Positions 6,053 to 13,471 are shown, counted from the stretch's first letter. The stretch: 14,463 nt of DNA from Nitrososphaerota archaeon (GCA_005877185.1 VBPQ01000016.1:1-14463), one strand, 5' to 3'. Notes: generated by a model not told the origin, from the letters alone. Made by a program: numbers and translations.

Positions 6053-9000
6053 GTTGGGGAGCGAAGAATCCTGGGTGTTCGACAGTATGGACGGAACATT
6101 CGAGGCGAGGCTGCGAAGGATGACCGTGCAGACGAGGACCTCAAAGGGAGACGGCAGGGAGATCACCGTCTCTAACATGGTCGCGGTCGTAGAGGCGAAG
6201 TTCAGCTACGAGGCCCTCGACAGGCTGTATTACCCCAGCTTCATCGCGATAGAGAGGGAGGTAAAGGGTCGCCCATCCCACGTCATCTTCGAGGTCGTCT
6301 CGATCAACCCCACCCACTACCAGCAGCTCGGGATGGACGTCTCGATGCCGACTGTCCTTCGAAAGGAGTACCTTGACACGATCAACGAGAGCTGGGGGAA
6401 ATCGCAGGAGACCTGGATTGACCTTTGGGCGATCCCGACGTGGTACATCACGAAGGTCCAGGACGGCGAGGTGAACTTCGAACGGACTCGTCTGGCCCCG
6501 CTCGCAGGGGCTCGCGCCTCTCTGCTCTCCAAGAGGGCAGTCGAGAGGTTCCTCTGCTTCGAGAAGGGCGAGAATATCGGGACGATGATAGGATTTGACC
6601 TCCCCCTAAAGATCAACCTGGAAAACCTCGTCCGATACCACTCAGGTTTCTTCGGTTTCAGCGTCGATTATTCAGAACCGATCATTTATCGGCGAAATGG
6701 TTTCGTCGGAATTGCCAAGATAGGAGAGCTGGTAGACCCGTTCTACAGCGCGATGGAAGAGGGTCCGGTCTTCACCTCCTCCATTGAGGTTGTCTGCTTT
6801 GACCAAAAGACGTTCGAGGTGAAGTGGGCCCCCCTGCAATACGTATTCAGGCACAGGTACGAGGGGAAGCTGCTCAGATTCAATCTGCGGACCGGAAGGA
6901 GCGTCGCCGTCACGCCTGCCCATTCTCTCTTCGTGGTTAGGGACGGTAGAGTCTGCGTCGCTGCGGCGTCTGAGATAAGAAAGGGAGACTACTTGGTGGG
7001 GTCACGAAACGTTCCCCAAACGGATTCGAGGAACCTCACCGTCGACCTATTAGAATTCTTCTCGGAGTCAGATTCTGAGGGGATAACGCTCCGAGGGATT
7101 CCGAGGGAAGGGATCGCGAGAGGGTTAATCGACCGACGGAACCGATGGAGGGATTGGTGGTGGCGAAGCAAGGGAGTCATCCCCCTCGCGAGCGCCCAAC
7201 TGCTACCCAAGGAGGCTTCGAGAAAGGCGCGAATCTCGTACAAAGGATGCAGATCTGACCTCCCAACAAAACTCGAAGTCGACGCGGCGGTTGCCCGGCT
7301 GCTCGGATACTACGTTGCAGAAGGCCATGCGCAGGTCAGGCCGGGGCAAACATACAGGATCGAATTTACGCTCGGGAAGAAAGACGAACACATTCTCAAT
7401 GAGATAGTAGCGGCTCTAAACGAGCGGTTCGGGATAAAGGCAAGGATCTACCAGCACGGTAGCGGGGGAATCAGAGTGTCCTTCTCACACAGGCTTCTAG
7501 CCGAACTCTTCACGCGATGGGCGGGAACTGGGGCGGGGAACAAAAGGGTGCCCTCGATAATCCTGAATTCACCTCCCAAGATAAGAGGAGAATTCCTCCG
7601 CGCCTGGGTCGAGGGAGATTACGGGGTGACCGTCTCCCCGGCGCTGATGAACGATATCATGTACATGCTACTGATGGAGGGCTGTGTCGGAACGACGTCA
7701 AGGTGGAGATATACCGAACCGGTCGTCATAGAGGGAAGGCATGTCACCTCAAGGCTAAGGCATCAGTTGAAGTTCCCGCATCCCGCTGACATTCTCGATA
7801 GGGAGTTTAGCTTCAGAAGGAGAAGGAGAAGTGAACCCTTGTTCCCCGCCGCAGAGCTGCCTGCCACCTTGAAGAAACTCTACACTCATCCGTCGCATCT
7901 CTCGATGTGGAAGAGAGGCGTCAACCCGCGCCTACTCGAGGAGCTCAGGTCGAAGCTCTCTACCCTCGCAGAGTATTCCGGGTCCGCAGCGAAAAATCTC
8001 GAAGAAGCCAGGCATGATGGTTTCTACAGGACGAGCATGGGGAGGTACATCGTCAGGTCAGAAGACAAGATTCAGGCGACCCAGCTCCTGATTGAACTCC
8101 CTCAGACGTTGAAGGGCATAGAGGATCTCGCGGAATCCGGTCTAGCTTTCTTCGAGGTGCTGGATATCGAACCCGTCGATCCGACCTCCGAGTTCGTCTA
8201 CGATGTCTCCGTGCCCGGGGCGGAGAACTTCCTAGCAGGCTTCGGCGGAGTCTTTTGCCACAATACCGGCGTGGGAAAGTCGAACTTGACCAGCTCTCTC
8301 GTGAGAATGGTCGCGAAGGCGGAGGAGGACCTCACGATTGTCATCTTCGACGTTGCGGGGGAGTATGCGGTGCACCTCGTGGACCTTCTTCAATCGGGCG
8401 GAAGGATACTCACCAACGAGCTCATCGAAGATGCGGGGCAGTTCTACAACTCGCAGGCTATCCCCGAGAGTCTCGAGGACGAGGTGGGGCCCCACGAGAT
8501 CCAGAAGGCCCTCGAGGGGGTGTACAAGGCCGGCGTGGTCGAGAGGCTCGCGCTGCAGGAGGCGGGGGGGCTCGACCTCGCCTGGATACAGACTCTGCTC
8601 GAGAAGACGGTCGGCGACGCCAAGGCGGGCGGGACCACGGCGATCATCGCCCTCGAGAAGCTCTCGGCCGACTTCTACATCGCTAGGGGGTTGCAGCCGG
8701 CCACCCGTCTCTCCGACCTCGACGACGACGCCAAGAAGGCTCTCACAGCCCTCCTCGAGGAGATACGCACGAAGTCGCATGAGAAGTCGGGGATCAGGCT
8801 CGAGGCGGAACAGATCCTCGAGAAGCTTATGACGGAGAAAGCGGGGAGGGGGGAGAGCGGGGGCGGGCTGACGCCCGAGAAGCTGGCGTACGAGCTCGCG
8901 ACCTCCAAGGCTCCCAGACTGAACATCCTATACCTCCCCGACCCGCTCCACGCGAGGATGGCCGCGAGCAGGCTGATCAGCAGGCTGTTGTACCTCCGCA

Positions 9001-9428
9001 AGAGGCTCGGGAACAGGGGGCGCATCCTCATCGTGCTCGACGAGGCGCAGGAGTACATACCCGACAACCCCAACGATAAGCAGATGACGATGACCTCAAA
9101 CATCCAGGTCGAGGCCCTCCTGAGGCAGGGTAGAAAGTACAGGGTCCACTGCTGGCTCGCGACGCAGAGGGTCGCCCACCTGAACGTCTCCGCACTGCAG
9201 CAGCTTCACAGCTACTTCGTGAGCACACTCCCCCGGATGTACGACAGGATGGTCGTCGCAGACTCTTTCGCGCTCCCGTACGAAGTCCTCGAGAGGTCTG
9301 CGCAGCTCGAGAGCGGAGAGTGGATCTTCGTCTCCTACAAGGCGACGAAGCAGAAGGGTGTCCCCGTCTTCGTCCGGACCGAGAACAACGAGTCCCTGGT
9401 CGCGGAGTACCTCAGGTCGCATAAGTAG
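6030..9428 (+). CDS. herA: HerA-type hexameric DNA translocase ATPase, interrupted by an intein
   Basis: FtsK/HerA-superfamily ATPase that pumps DNA for the NurA nuclease. The precursor has 1132 residues; removing a 535-residue intein (211-745) leaves 597, close to HerA size. Residues 1-200 form the N-terminal HAS-barrel region. The Walker A loop is split: HSGFFGF ends the N-extein and TGVGKSN begins the C-extein, so splicing rebuilds G-F-T-G-V-G-K-S, a perfect GxxxxGKS. After this come VIFDVAGEY, a long Glu/Lys-rich helical insert (about 780-950), Walker B ILIVLDEAQEY with D1004/E1005, and the sensor segment WLATQR (Q1046). GTG at 6030 is preceded by GTAAGAG and lies inside the end of nurA, suggesting translational coupling; the GTG at 6045 is an alternative start. 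The gene ends 7 nt before a convergent MFS gene. Confidence 0.9.
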   Translation: MQRATVTRLGSEESWVFDSMDGTFEARLRRMTVQTRTSKGDGREITVSNMVAVVEAKFSYEALDRLYYPSFIAIEREVKGRPSHVIFEVVSINPTHYQQLGMDVSMPTVLRKEYLDTINESWGKSQETWIDLWAIPTWYITKVQDGEVNFERTRLAPLAGARASLLSKRAVERFLCFEKGENIGTMIGFDLPLKINLENLVRYHSGFFGFSVDYSEPIIYRRNGFVGIAKIGELVDPFYSAMEEGPVFTSSIEVVCFDQKTFEVKWAPLQYVFRHRYEGKLLRFNLRTGRSVAVTPAHSLFVVRDGRVCVAAASEIRKGDYLVGSRNVPQTDSRNLTVDLLEFFSESDSEGITLRGIPREGIARGLIDRRNRWRDWWWRSKGVIPLASAQLLPKEASRKARISYKGCRSDLPTKLEVDAAVARLLGYYVAEGHAQVRPGQTYRIEFTLGKKDEHILNEIVAALNERFGIKARIYQHGSGGIRVSFSHRLLAELFTRWAGTGAGNKRVPSIILNSPPKIRGEFLRAWVEGDYGVTVSPALMNDIMYMLLMEGCVGTTSRWRYTEPVVIEGRHVTSRLRHQLKFPHPADILDREFSFRRRRRSEPLFPAAELPATLKKLYTHPSHLSMWKRGVNPRLLEELRSKLSTLAEYSGSAAKNLEEARHDGFYRTSMGRYIVRSEDKIQATQLLIELPQTLKGIEDLAESGLAFFEVLDIEPVDPTSEFVYDVSVPGAENFLAGFGGVFCHNTGVGKSNLTSSLVRMVAKAEEDLTIVIFDVAGEYAVHLVDLLQSGGRILTNELIEDAGQFYNSQAIPESLEDEVGPHEIQKALEGVYKAGVVERLALQEAGGLDLAWIQTLLEKTVGDAKAGGTTAIIALEKLSADFYIARGLQPATRLSDLDDDAKKALTALLEEIRTKSHEKSGIRLEAEQILEKLMTEKAGRGESGGGLTPEKLAYELATSKAPRLNILYLPDPLHARMAASRLISRLLYLRKRLGNRGRILIVLDEAQEYIPDNPNDKQMTMTSNIQVEALLRQGRKYRVHCWLATQRVAHLNVSALQQLHSYFVSTLPRMYDRMVVADSFALPYEVLERSAQLESGEWIFVSYKATKQKGVPVFVRTENNESLVAEYLRSHK
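6660..8264 (+). mobile_element. Intein with LAGLIDADG homing endonuclease in the HerA P-loop
   Basis: In-frame protein-splicing element of 535 residues. Block A starts at Ser1 (precursor residue 211; SVDYSEP) followed by the typical ..IAKIGELVD. Block B is VAVTPAHSL, with T at intein position 85 and H at 88 (TxxH). The endonuclease carries two LAGLIDADG-like motifs, LLGYYVAEG (acidic residue about position 221) and FLRAWVEGDYG (D about 320). Block F is FVYDVSVPGAENFLAGFGG, and block G ends FCHN, followed by Thr as the first C-extein residue. All splicing residues are present: Ser1, block B His, penultimate His, terminal Asn, +1 Thr. Insertion in a Walker A loop is a classic intein site. Both endonuclease motifs keep an acidic residue, so it may still be active. 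By eye the codon choice is somewhat more A-rich (AGA, AAA) than in the exteins. Confidence 0.93.
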
Positions 9429-9435
9429 GCTCTCC

Positions 9436-10875
9436 TCAATCGATGACTCCCCCATGCTCGCCCGGCGGCGTCCCTCTTAGTCCCCTCATCGAAGATGGAA
9501 CCGCAGCGACGAGGCTGAAGATTCCCATGAGGAGAAAGATACTGCGCATCGAGTTGATGAAGAGGGCCAGCTTCGTGGGGTCGAGCTGGACCTGGATCCC
9601 GGCGAAGATCGCTTGAAGGGTGCTGATGGGGACACTCGCCGCCATTATCGCGAAGGCCATCCCCAGACTGAGCAGAAACCCCGTGTTTACGAGGGTCGAG
9701 GACATCCCTGACGCAATCCCCCTCCGGGTCACCGGGGCGGCGTTCATGATTGAGGCAGCGTTCGGCGCCACGAAGACCCCCGCACCCGCTCCCGCCAGGA
9801 TCATGGGGAGGACGAGCAGGCTGTACGAGGCGCCGAAGGGGAAGATGGCGAACCAGAAGAAGGCCACGGAGGAGATCAAGAGTCCGGCCGTGCTGAAACT
9901 TCGGGCGCCGTACTTGTCCGAGAGGAATCCACTCAGCGGACCGAACATCACAAAGGCGATCGAGAAGGGGATCAGGTAGAGGCCAGCAGTCAGGGCGTCA
10001 AGCCCCAGGGCTCCCTGGAAGTAAAAGACGAGTACCAGGGAGACGGCGCCTCGCGAGACCGAGGCGAGCAGGTTGCTGAAGATCCCGGATGAGAAGTCCC
10101 TGATCCTGAAGAGTGTCAGGTCCATCATGGGATACTTGACCTTCCGCTCGACGTAGACGAAGAGGATTAGGGAGAGAAGCCCAGCCGCCATCACCCCCTC
10201 AAAGGCCAAACTCCAGCCTGTGAGGGCGCCTAGGGTGAGGCCCAGCAGGAAGAGGGAGAGTCCAGTCGCGAAGAGGCCATTGCCGACCGGGTCGAGCTTC
10301 TCCCCTTTCGTCCGCACTCCGATCTCCTTCAATCGGGTGTACGCCCAGGCTGTTCCGAAGACTCCCACGGGGAGGTTGATCCAGAATATCGACCGCCATC
10401 CAAGATACGCGGTCAGGACGCCTCCGGCAACAAGTCCGAGGACCGAACCCGCCGTCCCCGCGATCTGGTTGATGCCTATCGCTCTCCCCCTCTCCGTCAC
10501 GGGGAAGGCGTCGGTGAGGATCGCCGCGTTATTCGCGAAGACGAGCGCTCCCCCCGTCCCCTGCACGAGGCGAAAGAGGACCAGGCTGATCCCGTTCGGG
10601 GCGATGCTGCACAACCCCGACCCGATGGTGAAGATAGCGAACCCGATGTTGTAGAGTCGGACCCTCCCGAAGAGGTCTGAGAGCCTCCCGAACGTCAGGA
10701 GGAGCGTTGCCGTTATGAGGGTGTAGCCCATTATCACCCAGAGGCCGTCGAATGTCGTCGTGTCGGGAAGGTCCCTGATTATCGTCGGGAGGGAGATCAG
10801 GACTATGTTGGAGTCCAGCACCGCCATGAAGACCCCTATCGTGGTGTTAGTCAACACGACGTACTTGTATTCCAT
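9436..10875 (-). CDS. MFS drug-efflux transporter, DHA2 (14-TM) family
   Basis: Proton-coupled multidrug exporter of the plasma membrane, 479 residues, matching the 14-helix EmrB/QacA type. Motifs: LDSNIVLISLPTI in TM1 (20-32), the DHA2 equivalent of LDxTIVNVALP; motif A GRLSDLFGRVR (63-73) after TM2; FRLVQGTGGALVF (101-113) with the conserved R in TM4; and a motif C region GSVLGLVAGGVL (143-154) followed by GWRSIFWINLPVG. In motif C the usual Pro after Gly is replaced, which may be neutral. Start is ATG at 10875. A TATA-like TTTATGG (10921-10915) beside an AAACGTTT palindrome (10917-10924) lies about 43 nt upstream, so it may have its own promoter although the DMT permease gene ends only 58 nt before it on the same strand. 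Substrate cannot be told. Confidence 0.92.
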   Translation of the reverse strand: MEYKYVVLTNTTIGVFMAVLDSNIVLISLPTIIRDLPDTTTFDGLWVIMGYTLITATLLLTFGRLSDLFGRVRLYNIGFAIFTIGSGLCSIAPNGISLVLFRLVQGTGGALVFANNAAILTDAFPVTERGRAIGINQIAGTAGSVLGLVAGGVLTAYLGWRSIFWINLPVGVFGTAWAYTRLKEIGVRTKGEKLDPVGNGLFATGLSLFLLGLTLGALTGWSLAFEGVMAAGLLSLILFVYVERKVKYPMMDLTLFRIRDFSSGIFSNLLASVSRGAVSLVLVFYFQGALGLDALTAGLYLIPFSIAFVMFGPLSGFLSDKYGARSFSTAGLLISSVAFFWFAIFPFGASYSLLVLPMILAGAGAGVFVAPNAASIMNAAPVTRRGIASGMSSTLVNTGFLLSLGMAFAIMAASVPISTLQAIFAGIQVQLDPTKLALFINSMRSIFLLMGIFSLVAAVPSSMRGLRGTPPGEHGGVID

Positions 10876-10933
10876 CCGGTATACTCAGAGGAGAGGCGCG
10901 AAGTCGAGCATTCCATAAACGTTTGCGAGAAGG

Positions 10934-11779
10934 TTACGAGATTGTGGCGATCAACAACGCCAAGACGATCAGTGACCCCGCCAGAATATCCCTGTTCGTG
11001 GGCGTCTCCTTCCCGAGCAACTTGGAGAAGACCTGCGTGAGGAAGGGGGAGACACTCGTAAGAATCACAGTGAGTGCCAGGCCCGTCGTCGAAACGGAGT
11101 AGACGTAGATCGCTGAGCCGAGGGCGAGGTCGCTGATCGAAACGAGGGCGAGATATCCTCCCTCCCGTCGCGTCACCTTCTTCCTAAAGGAGAGGTGGCG
11201 TCCCCCGACGAGGAGCGTGAGACCGAGTGCTATCGCCGCGGAGCCGTCTCGAACGAAGGCGAGGGAGACGAACTGAAGCCCGGCCGATGACGAGAGTTTC
11301 AAGAGATCCTGCCCTACCGTCCAGATCACCGAGGCGCCAAGAGCGATCACGATCCCCTTGATTCTCGGCACTTCGCCGCCGCCGCGGGAGAGGAGGAAGA
11401 CACCCAGTATGATCAGGGCCGCGCTCACGATGTTCGTGAGGACCACCGATTCGCCCACCGAGAAGGCCGTCAGCTGGATCATCAGAACGTAGGTGTAGGT
11501 GACGGGAGTTGCGACGGAGGCCCCCACCTCTCGAATCGCGACGAGGAAGAGAGAGTCTCCGACCGCGAGGGTAACTACCCCGCTGAGGATGGCTAAGGGC
11601 GCTCCCTGTTGAAAGCCGAAGTAGAGCGCCGGGAGGAGAAGGACGCTCGCGCCGAGCGAGGTCCTGATGAAGTTCAGAGTGAGCGTCTCGAACTTCTTCA
11701 GGTAGACGCGGTAGTAGATGGGACTGAACGCCCAGATTAATGCCGCGATTAAGGCAGGGATTGGATTGACCAGCGCCAT
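10934..11779 (-). CDS. EamA/DMT-superfamily permease
   Basis: Drug/metabolite transporter superfamily protein with 281 residues and about ten hydrophobic helices arranged as two EamA repeats (about 5-125 and 140-280), the standard length. The start MALVNPIPALIAALIWAFSP and the helix LNFIRTSLGASVLLLP resemble EamA TM1-TM2; GDSLFLVAIREVGASVATPV is the conserved end of the first repeat, and ALTVILTSVSPFLTQVFSKLLGKE is its counterpart in the second. Members export amino acids, nucleotides or other metabolites; the substrate here is unknown. ATG at 11779 has a TATA-like TTAAAA (11822-11817) about 40 nt upstream, predicting a leader near 14 nt. It is upstream of, and co-directional with, the DHA2 exporter. 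Confidence 0.9.
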   Translation of the reverse strand: MALVNPIPALIAALIWAFSPIYYRVYLKKFETLTLNFIRTSLGASVLLLPALYFGFQQGAPLAILSGVVTLAVGDSLFLVAIREVGASVATPVTYTYVLMIQLTAFSVGESVVLTNIVSAALIILGVFLLSRGGGEVPRIKGIVIALGASVIWTVGQDLLKLSSSAGLQFVSLAFVRDGSAAIALGLTLLVGGRHLSFRKKVTRREGGYLALVSISDLALGSAIYVYSVSTTGLALTVILTSVSPFLTQVFSKLLGKETPTNRDILAGSLIVLALLIATIS

Positions 11780-11958
11780 TCGTCTCCGTGCTTCTCACGG
11801 GTCTCCGCGGTCCGCTTTTAACGACTGCAAGTGCCGGGAACTGACAAATAGGAACGCCTCACGGCGGGCTCGATCGAGTCTCAATCTCAACTGACGAACG
11901 AGCTGGTGCCCCTACGCGCGACGCATCACGAGCACCTTAGCGGTCCCTGCCGGCTTCC
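11780..11958. other. Intergenic stretch upstream of the DMT permease
   Basis: It contains the permease TATA-like box (11822-11817, minus strand) and otherwise no convincing RNA gene or terminator. On the minus strand a frame with no stop from the tail of the 82-residue gene to a TAG at 11897-11895 looks mildly protein-like (KPAGTAKVLVMRRA) and is discussed as a finding. Confidence 0.4.
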
Positions 11959-12207
11959 CTACAATCCCGTTGGCTTGCTTTGGCCGCCCGGTCCGTAGTG
12001 GAGGCCTCTGTGTTTCGCGACGACTTGTTCGACGACCTTTCTGCCCTCCTCCCCGAAAGTCTTCTTGATTCCGTCTGCCATTGCCTTGAACTCCTCGTTC
12101 AGCTCCTTCCTCCGCTTAGGGTCTGTTGCCAACGTCCACTCCGTTTCAATCGTTTCGAGCCTCCCCTTCATCACCCTCAGGCTCGCGGGCGGTTCGTCTA
12201 GAGACAC
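11959..12207 (-). CDS. Small charged helical protein, function unknown
   Basis: Protein of 82 residues, not recognised, starting with GTG at 12207. That start is favoured because a TATA box (ATTAAATAAAAG, 12240-12229) lies about 28 nt upstream, which places the transcription start almost on the GTG and makes a leaderless mRNA; an internal ATG (residue 13) is the alternative. Residues 8-65 are predicted by eye to form two amphipathic helices rich in Glu, Lys and Arg (MKGRLETIETEW and RRKELNEEFKAMADGIKKTF...VVEQVVAKH). The tail is Gly-rich and unstructured. There are no cysteines or membrane segments. It is divergent from the winged-helix regulator gene at 12413, whose product could control both. 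Confidence 0.7.
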   Translation of the reverse strand: MSLDEPPASLRVMKGRLETIETEWTLATDPKRRKELNEEFKAMADGIKKTFGEEGRKVVEQVVAKHRGLHYGPGGQSKPTGL

Positions 12208-12240
12208 GAGGGCAAAGGTGCCCTAGTTCTTTTATTTAAT
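12208..12240 (-). promoter_or_regulatory. TATA box and start-site inverted repeat of the 82-aa gene
   Basis: The TATA-like ATTAAATAAAAG runs from 12240 to 12229 on the minus strand. At the predicted transcription start lies the perfect inverted repeat GGGCA-AAGG-TGCCC (12210-12223; 5-bp arms, 4-nt spacer). Its position between TATA box and start codon is where an archaeal repressor would block transcription; that role is inferred. Confidence 0.55.
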
Positions 12241-12305
12241 TTATCTATTGGAGAACTGGATTCATCGTCAATCATCGGGCCCTCTGATTCGCATCCCGTC
12301 TAATT

Positions 12306-12329
12306 CGGCGGTCGCCGCCATCCCGGGAT
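12306..12329. promoter_or_regulatory. Two adjacent palindromes in the divergent intergenic region
   Basis: CGGCG-GT-CGCCG (12306-12317) and the perfect 10-mer ATCCCGGGAT (12320-12329) lie two bases apart, about 85-105 nt before the winged-helix gene and about 100 nt before the divergent 82-aa gene. They are candidate operators for the neighbouring regulator, but GC-rich DNA makes short palindromes common. Confidence 0.35.
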
Positions 12330-12412
12330 GAAATGCGTGTGGGCAATCCTTTTGAATTGAGGAATGGGTCCGGCCGATGGCGAAGACCTACGAGCGGTCC
12401 GAGTGAAAGAGA

Positions 12413-12826
12413 ATGGCCATCTATCGTCTGATCGCATTCCCGCCTACGCGGTATATCCTGCAGCTGGGAGATCGCAGCGTGCCCTCCGTTCCATCCTCGC
12501 TGGACCCCTCCTTCAGGCGCGCCATGGTCTACGTCTTCGTAGGAACGAGGGGCGGATACAACAGGGCGAGAATCGTCGAGCTCTTGAAGGAGGAGCCGAT
12601 GAACGCACACAGGATCTCTGAAAGGCTCGAGCTGGACTACAAGACGGTCCAACACCATCTCAGGCTGTTGGAGGAGAATCAGGTCATTGTAGCAAGTTCG
12701 CCGAAGTCTGCTTACGGCGCCCTCTATTTCCTGACCCCATACATAGAGAAGAACTTGGAGGCCTTGAGGCAAATGTGGCTAAATTTGGGTAAAGTTACAA
12801 ATAAGGCGAAGGGGCTGTTAAAGTGA
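12413..12826 (+). CDS. ArsR-like winged-helix transcriptional regulator
   Basis: DNA-binding regulator of 137 residues. The core VFVGTRGGYNRARIVELLKEEPMNAHRISERLELDYKTVQHHLRLLEEN (about 41-89) is the archaeal ArsR-type winged helix: GTRGGxNRxRI at the start of helix 1, and the recognition helix LDYKTVQHHLRLL. SAYGALYFLTPYI (99-111) is the wing and following strand typical of this archaeal group. The first 37 residues are not part of the domain; the ATG at 12524 (residue 38) is where many relatives begin, so the true start may be there rather than 12413. No metal-binding cysteines are visible. The stop is one base before the ATG of a three-TM protein, so the two are translated together and may work as regulator plus membrane sensor. 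Confidence 0.8.
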   Translation: MAIYRLIAFPPTRYILQLGDRSVPSVPSSLDPSFRRAMVYVFVGTRGGYNRARIVELLKEEPMNAHRISERLELDYKTVQHHLRLLEENQVIVASSPKSAYGALYFLTPYIEKNLEALRQMWLNLGKVTNKAKGLLK

Positions 12827-12827
12827 G

Positions 12828-13139
12828 ATGACCTTCGATATCTTCTGGATGAATGTAGCGGCGGTCTTTGCAATTCTAAACGTGGCTCTGGTGTTCCTGC
12901 TCCTGGGGTTGTATTATCAGAGCTGGAGAAAATTGCGTTCGGCCCTCACGATCAGCTTGATGATATTTGCGGTCTTTTTCCTCGTACAGAACCTCGTCAT
13001 AATCGTCTTCTGGTATGCGTTATACGGTCTGGTTCCCGCCGCCGAAGGGATCGTCGTGGCTGCCGCGCCCTACCTGGTCTTGATCAATCTGACGCAGACA
13101 GTCGGCCTGGGGAACCTCGTCAGGGTAACGTGGGGCTGA
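12828..13139 (+). CDS. Three-TM membrane protein paired with wHTH regulator
   Basis: Protein of 103 residues with three hydrophobic segments at about 7-29, 38-64 and 72-96; the loop YYQSWRKLRS after TM1 is basic, so it probably faces the cytoplasm. No catalytic motif is visible. ATG at 12828 follows the regulator stop by one base, which is tight coupling. Pairs of a small ArsR-like protein and a three-helix membrane protein recur in archaea, and the context suggests that the membrane protein senses or relays a signal to the regulator, but this is inference; no biochemical role is known to me. Confidence 0.8.
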   Translation: MTFDIFWMNVAAVFAILNVALVFLLLGLYYQSWRKLRSALTISLMIFAVFFLVQNLVIIVFWYALYGLVPAAEGIVVAAAPYLVLINLTQTVGLGNLVRVTWG

Positions 13140-13439
13140 AGACAGTCTGATTCTTTTCGTCTGTCGCTGATTCGGCCGTTCTCGGACGCGGACTAGAGGC
13201 TGGCGATCCCAGTCTTCATTCTTCTGGCTCAATGTTTCTTTGGAATTCACAGCCAGAAGTCAGACGCACGGCAGAGCCATGATAATTGAGTTTGAGATTG
13301 ATTGAGGCGATCAGATTCAGACGGAAGAGTAATGAGAAGAGCGCGAGATCGAAAGAGGTTACGCAGTCGTATTAAGATGAATGGGATCGGTCGTGGAATT
13401 TGAACACAGTAATGATTTGGGCATAATTTGGGAATATCG
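13140..13439. other. Non-coding stretch of about 300 bases
   Basis: Between the three-TM gene and the next promoter. It holds a T-rich segment (TTCTTTT, 13151-13157) that could terminate the upstream operon, and a 9-bp inverted repeat (13221-13259, listed separately). Short frames such as an Arg-rich 23-codon one at 13332-13403 have no start context and are not called. The composition becomes more A/T-rich from about 13270 onward. Confidence 0.5.
13221..13259. repeat. Perfect 9-bp inverted repeat (hairpin)
   Basis: CTTCTGGCT (13221-13229) and AGCCAGAAG (13251-13259) are exact reverse complements separated by 21 nt that include TGTTTCTTT. It is about 80 nt after the three-TM gene. It could be a terminator-like or RNA-processing hairpin, or a protein-binding site; the sequence does not decide. 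Confidence 0.5.
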
Positions 13440-13471
13440 TTATATAGAAATAATCGATCACCCTGGTTTCA
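13438..13471 (+). promoter_or_regulatory. TATA-box promoter of the CPRC mini-gene/DUF4331 unit
   Basis: TTATATAG (13440-13447) is a near-consensus archaeal TATA box, the best in the window on this strand. Counting about 25-29 nt downstream places the transcription start at or next to the GTG at 13472, so the transcript is predicted to be leaderless for the mini-gene. Confidence 0.6.

Noticed and set aside
8232..8780. Minus-strand ORF of 182 codons opposite herA
   Set aside because: Mirror of the highly GC-biased HerA codons; rich in Arg, Leu and Glu with no start context.
8338..8832. Plus-strand frame of 164 codons within herA
   Set aside because: Ser/Arg-rich low-complexity translation in the wrong frame of a confident ATPase gene.
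11184..11798. Minus-strand ORF overlapping the DMT permease
   Set aside because: Different frame of the same strand, Arg/Gly/Pro-rich, lacking membrane helices; the EamA frame is clearly the coding one.
13020..13250. Minus-strand ORF of 76 codons
   Set aside because: Mostly antisense to the three-TM gene, with no recognisable motif or promoter.
13275..13310. Imperfect TTGAG/TTGATT repeats
   Set aside because: Too short and irregular to call a tandem repeat or regulatory array.
13332..13403. Arg-rich 23-codon frame in the non-coding stretch
   Set aside because: No promoter at the right distance, no ribosome-binding site, and the composition (AGA/CGA-rich) is easily due to a purine-rich tract.
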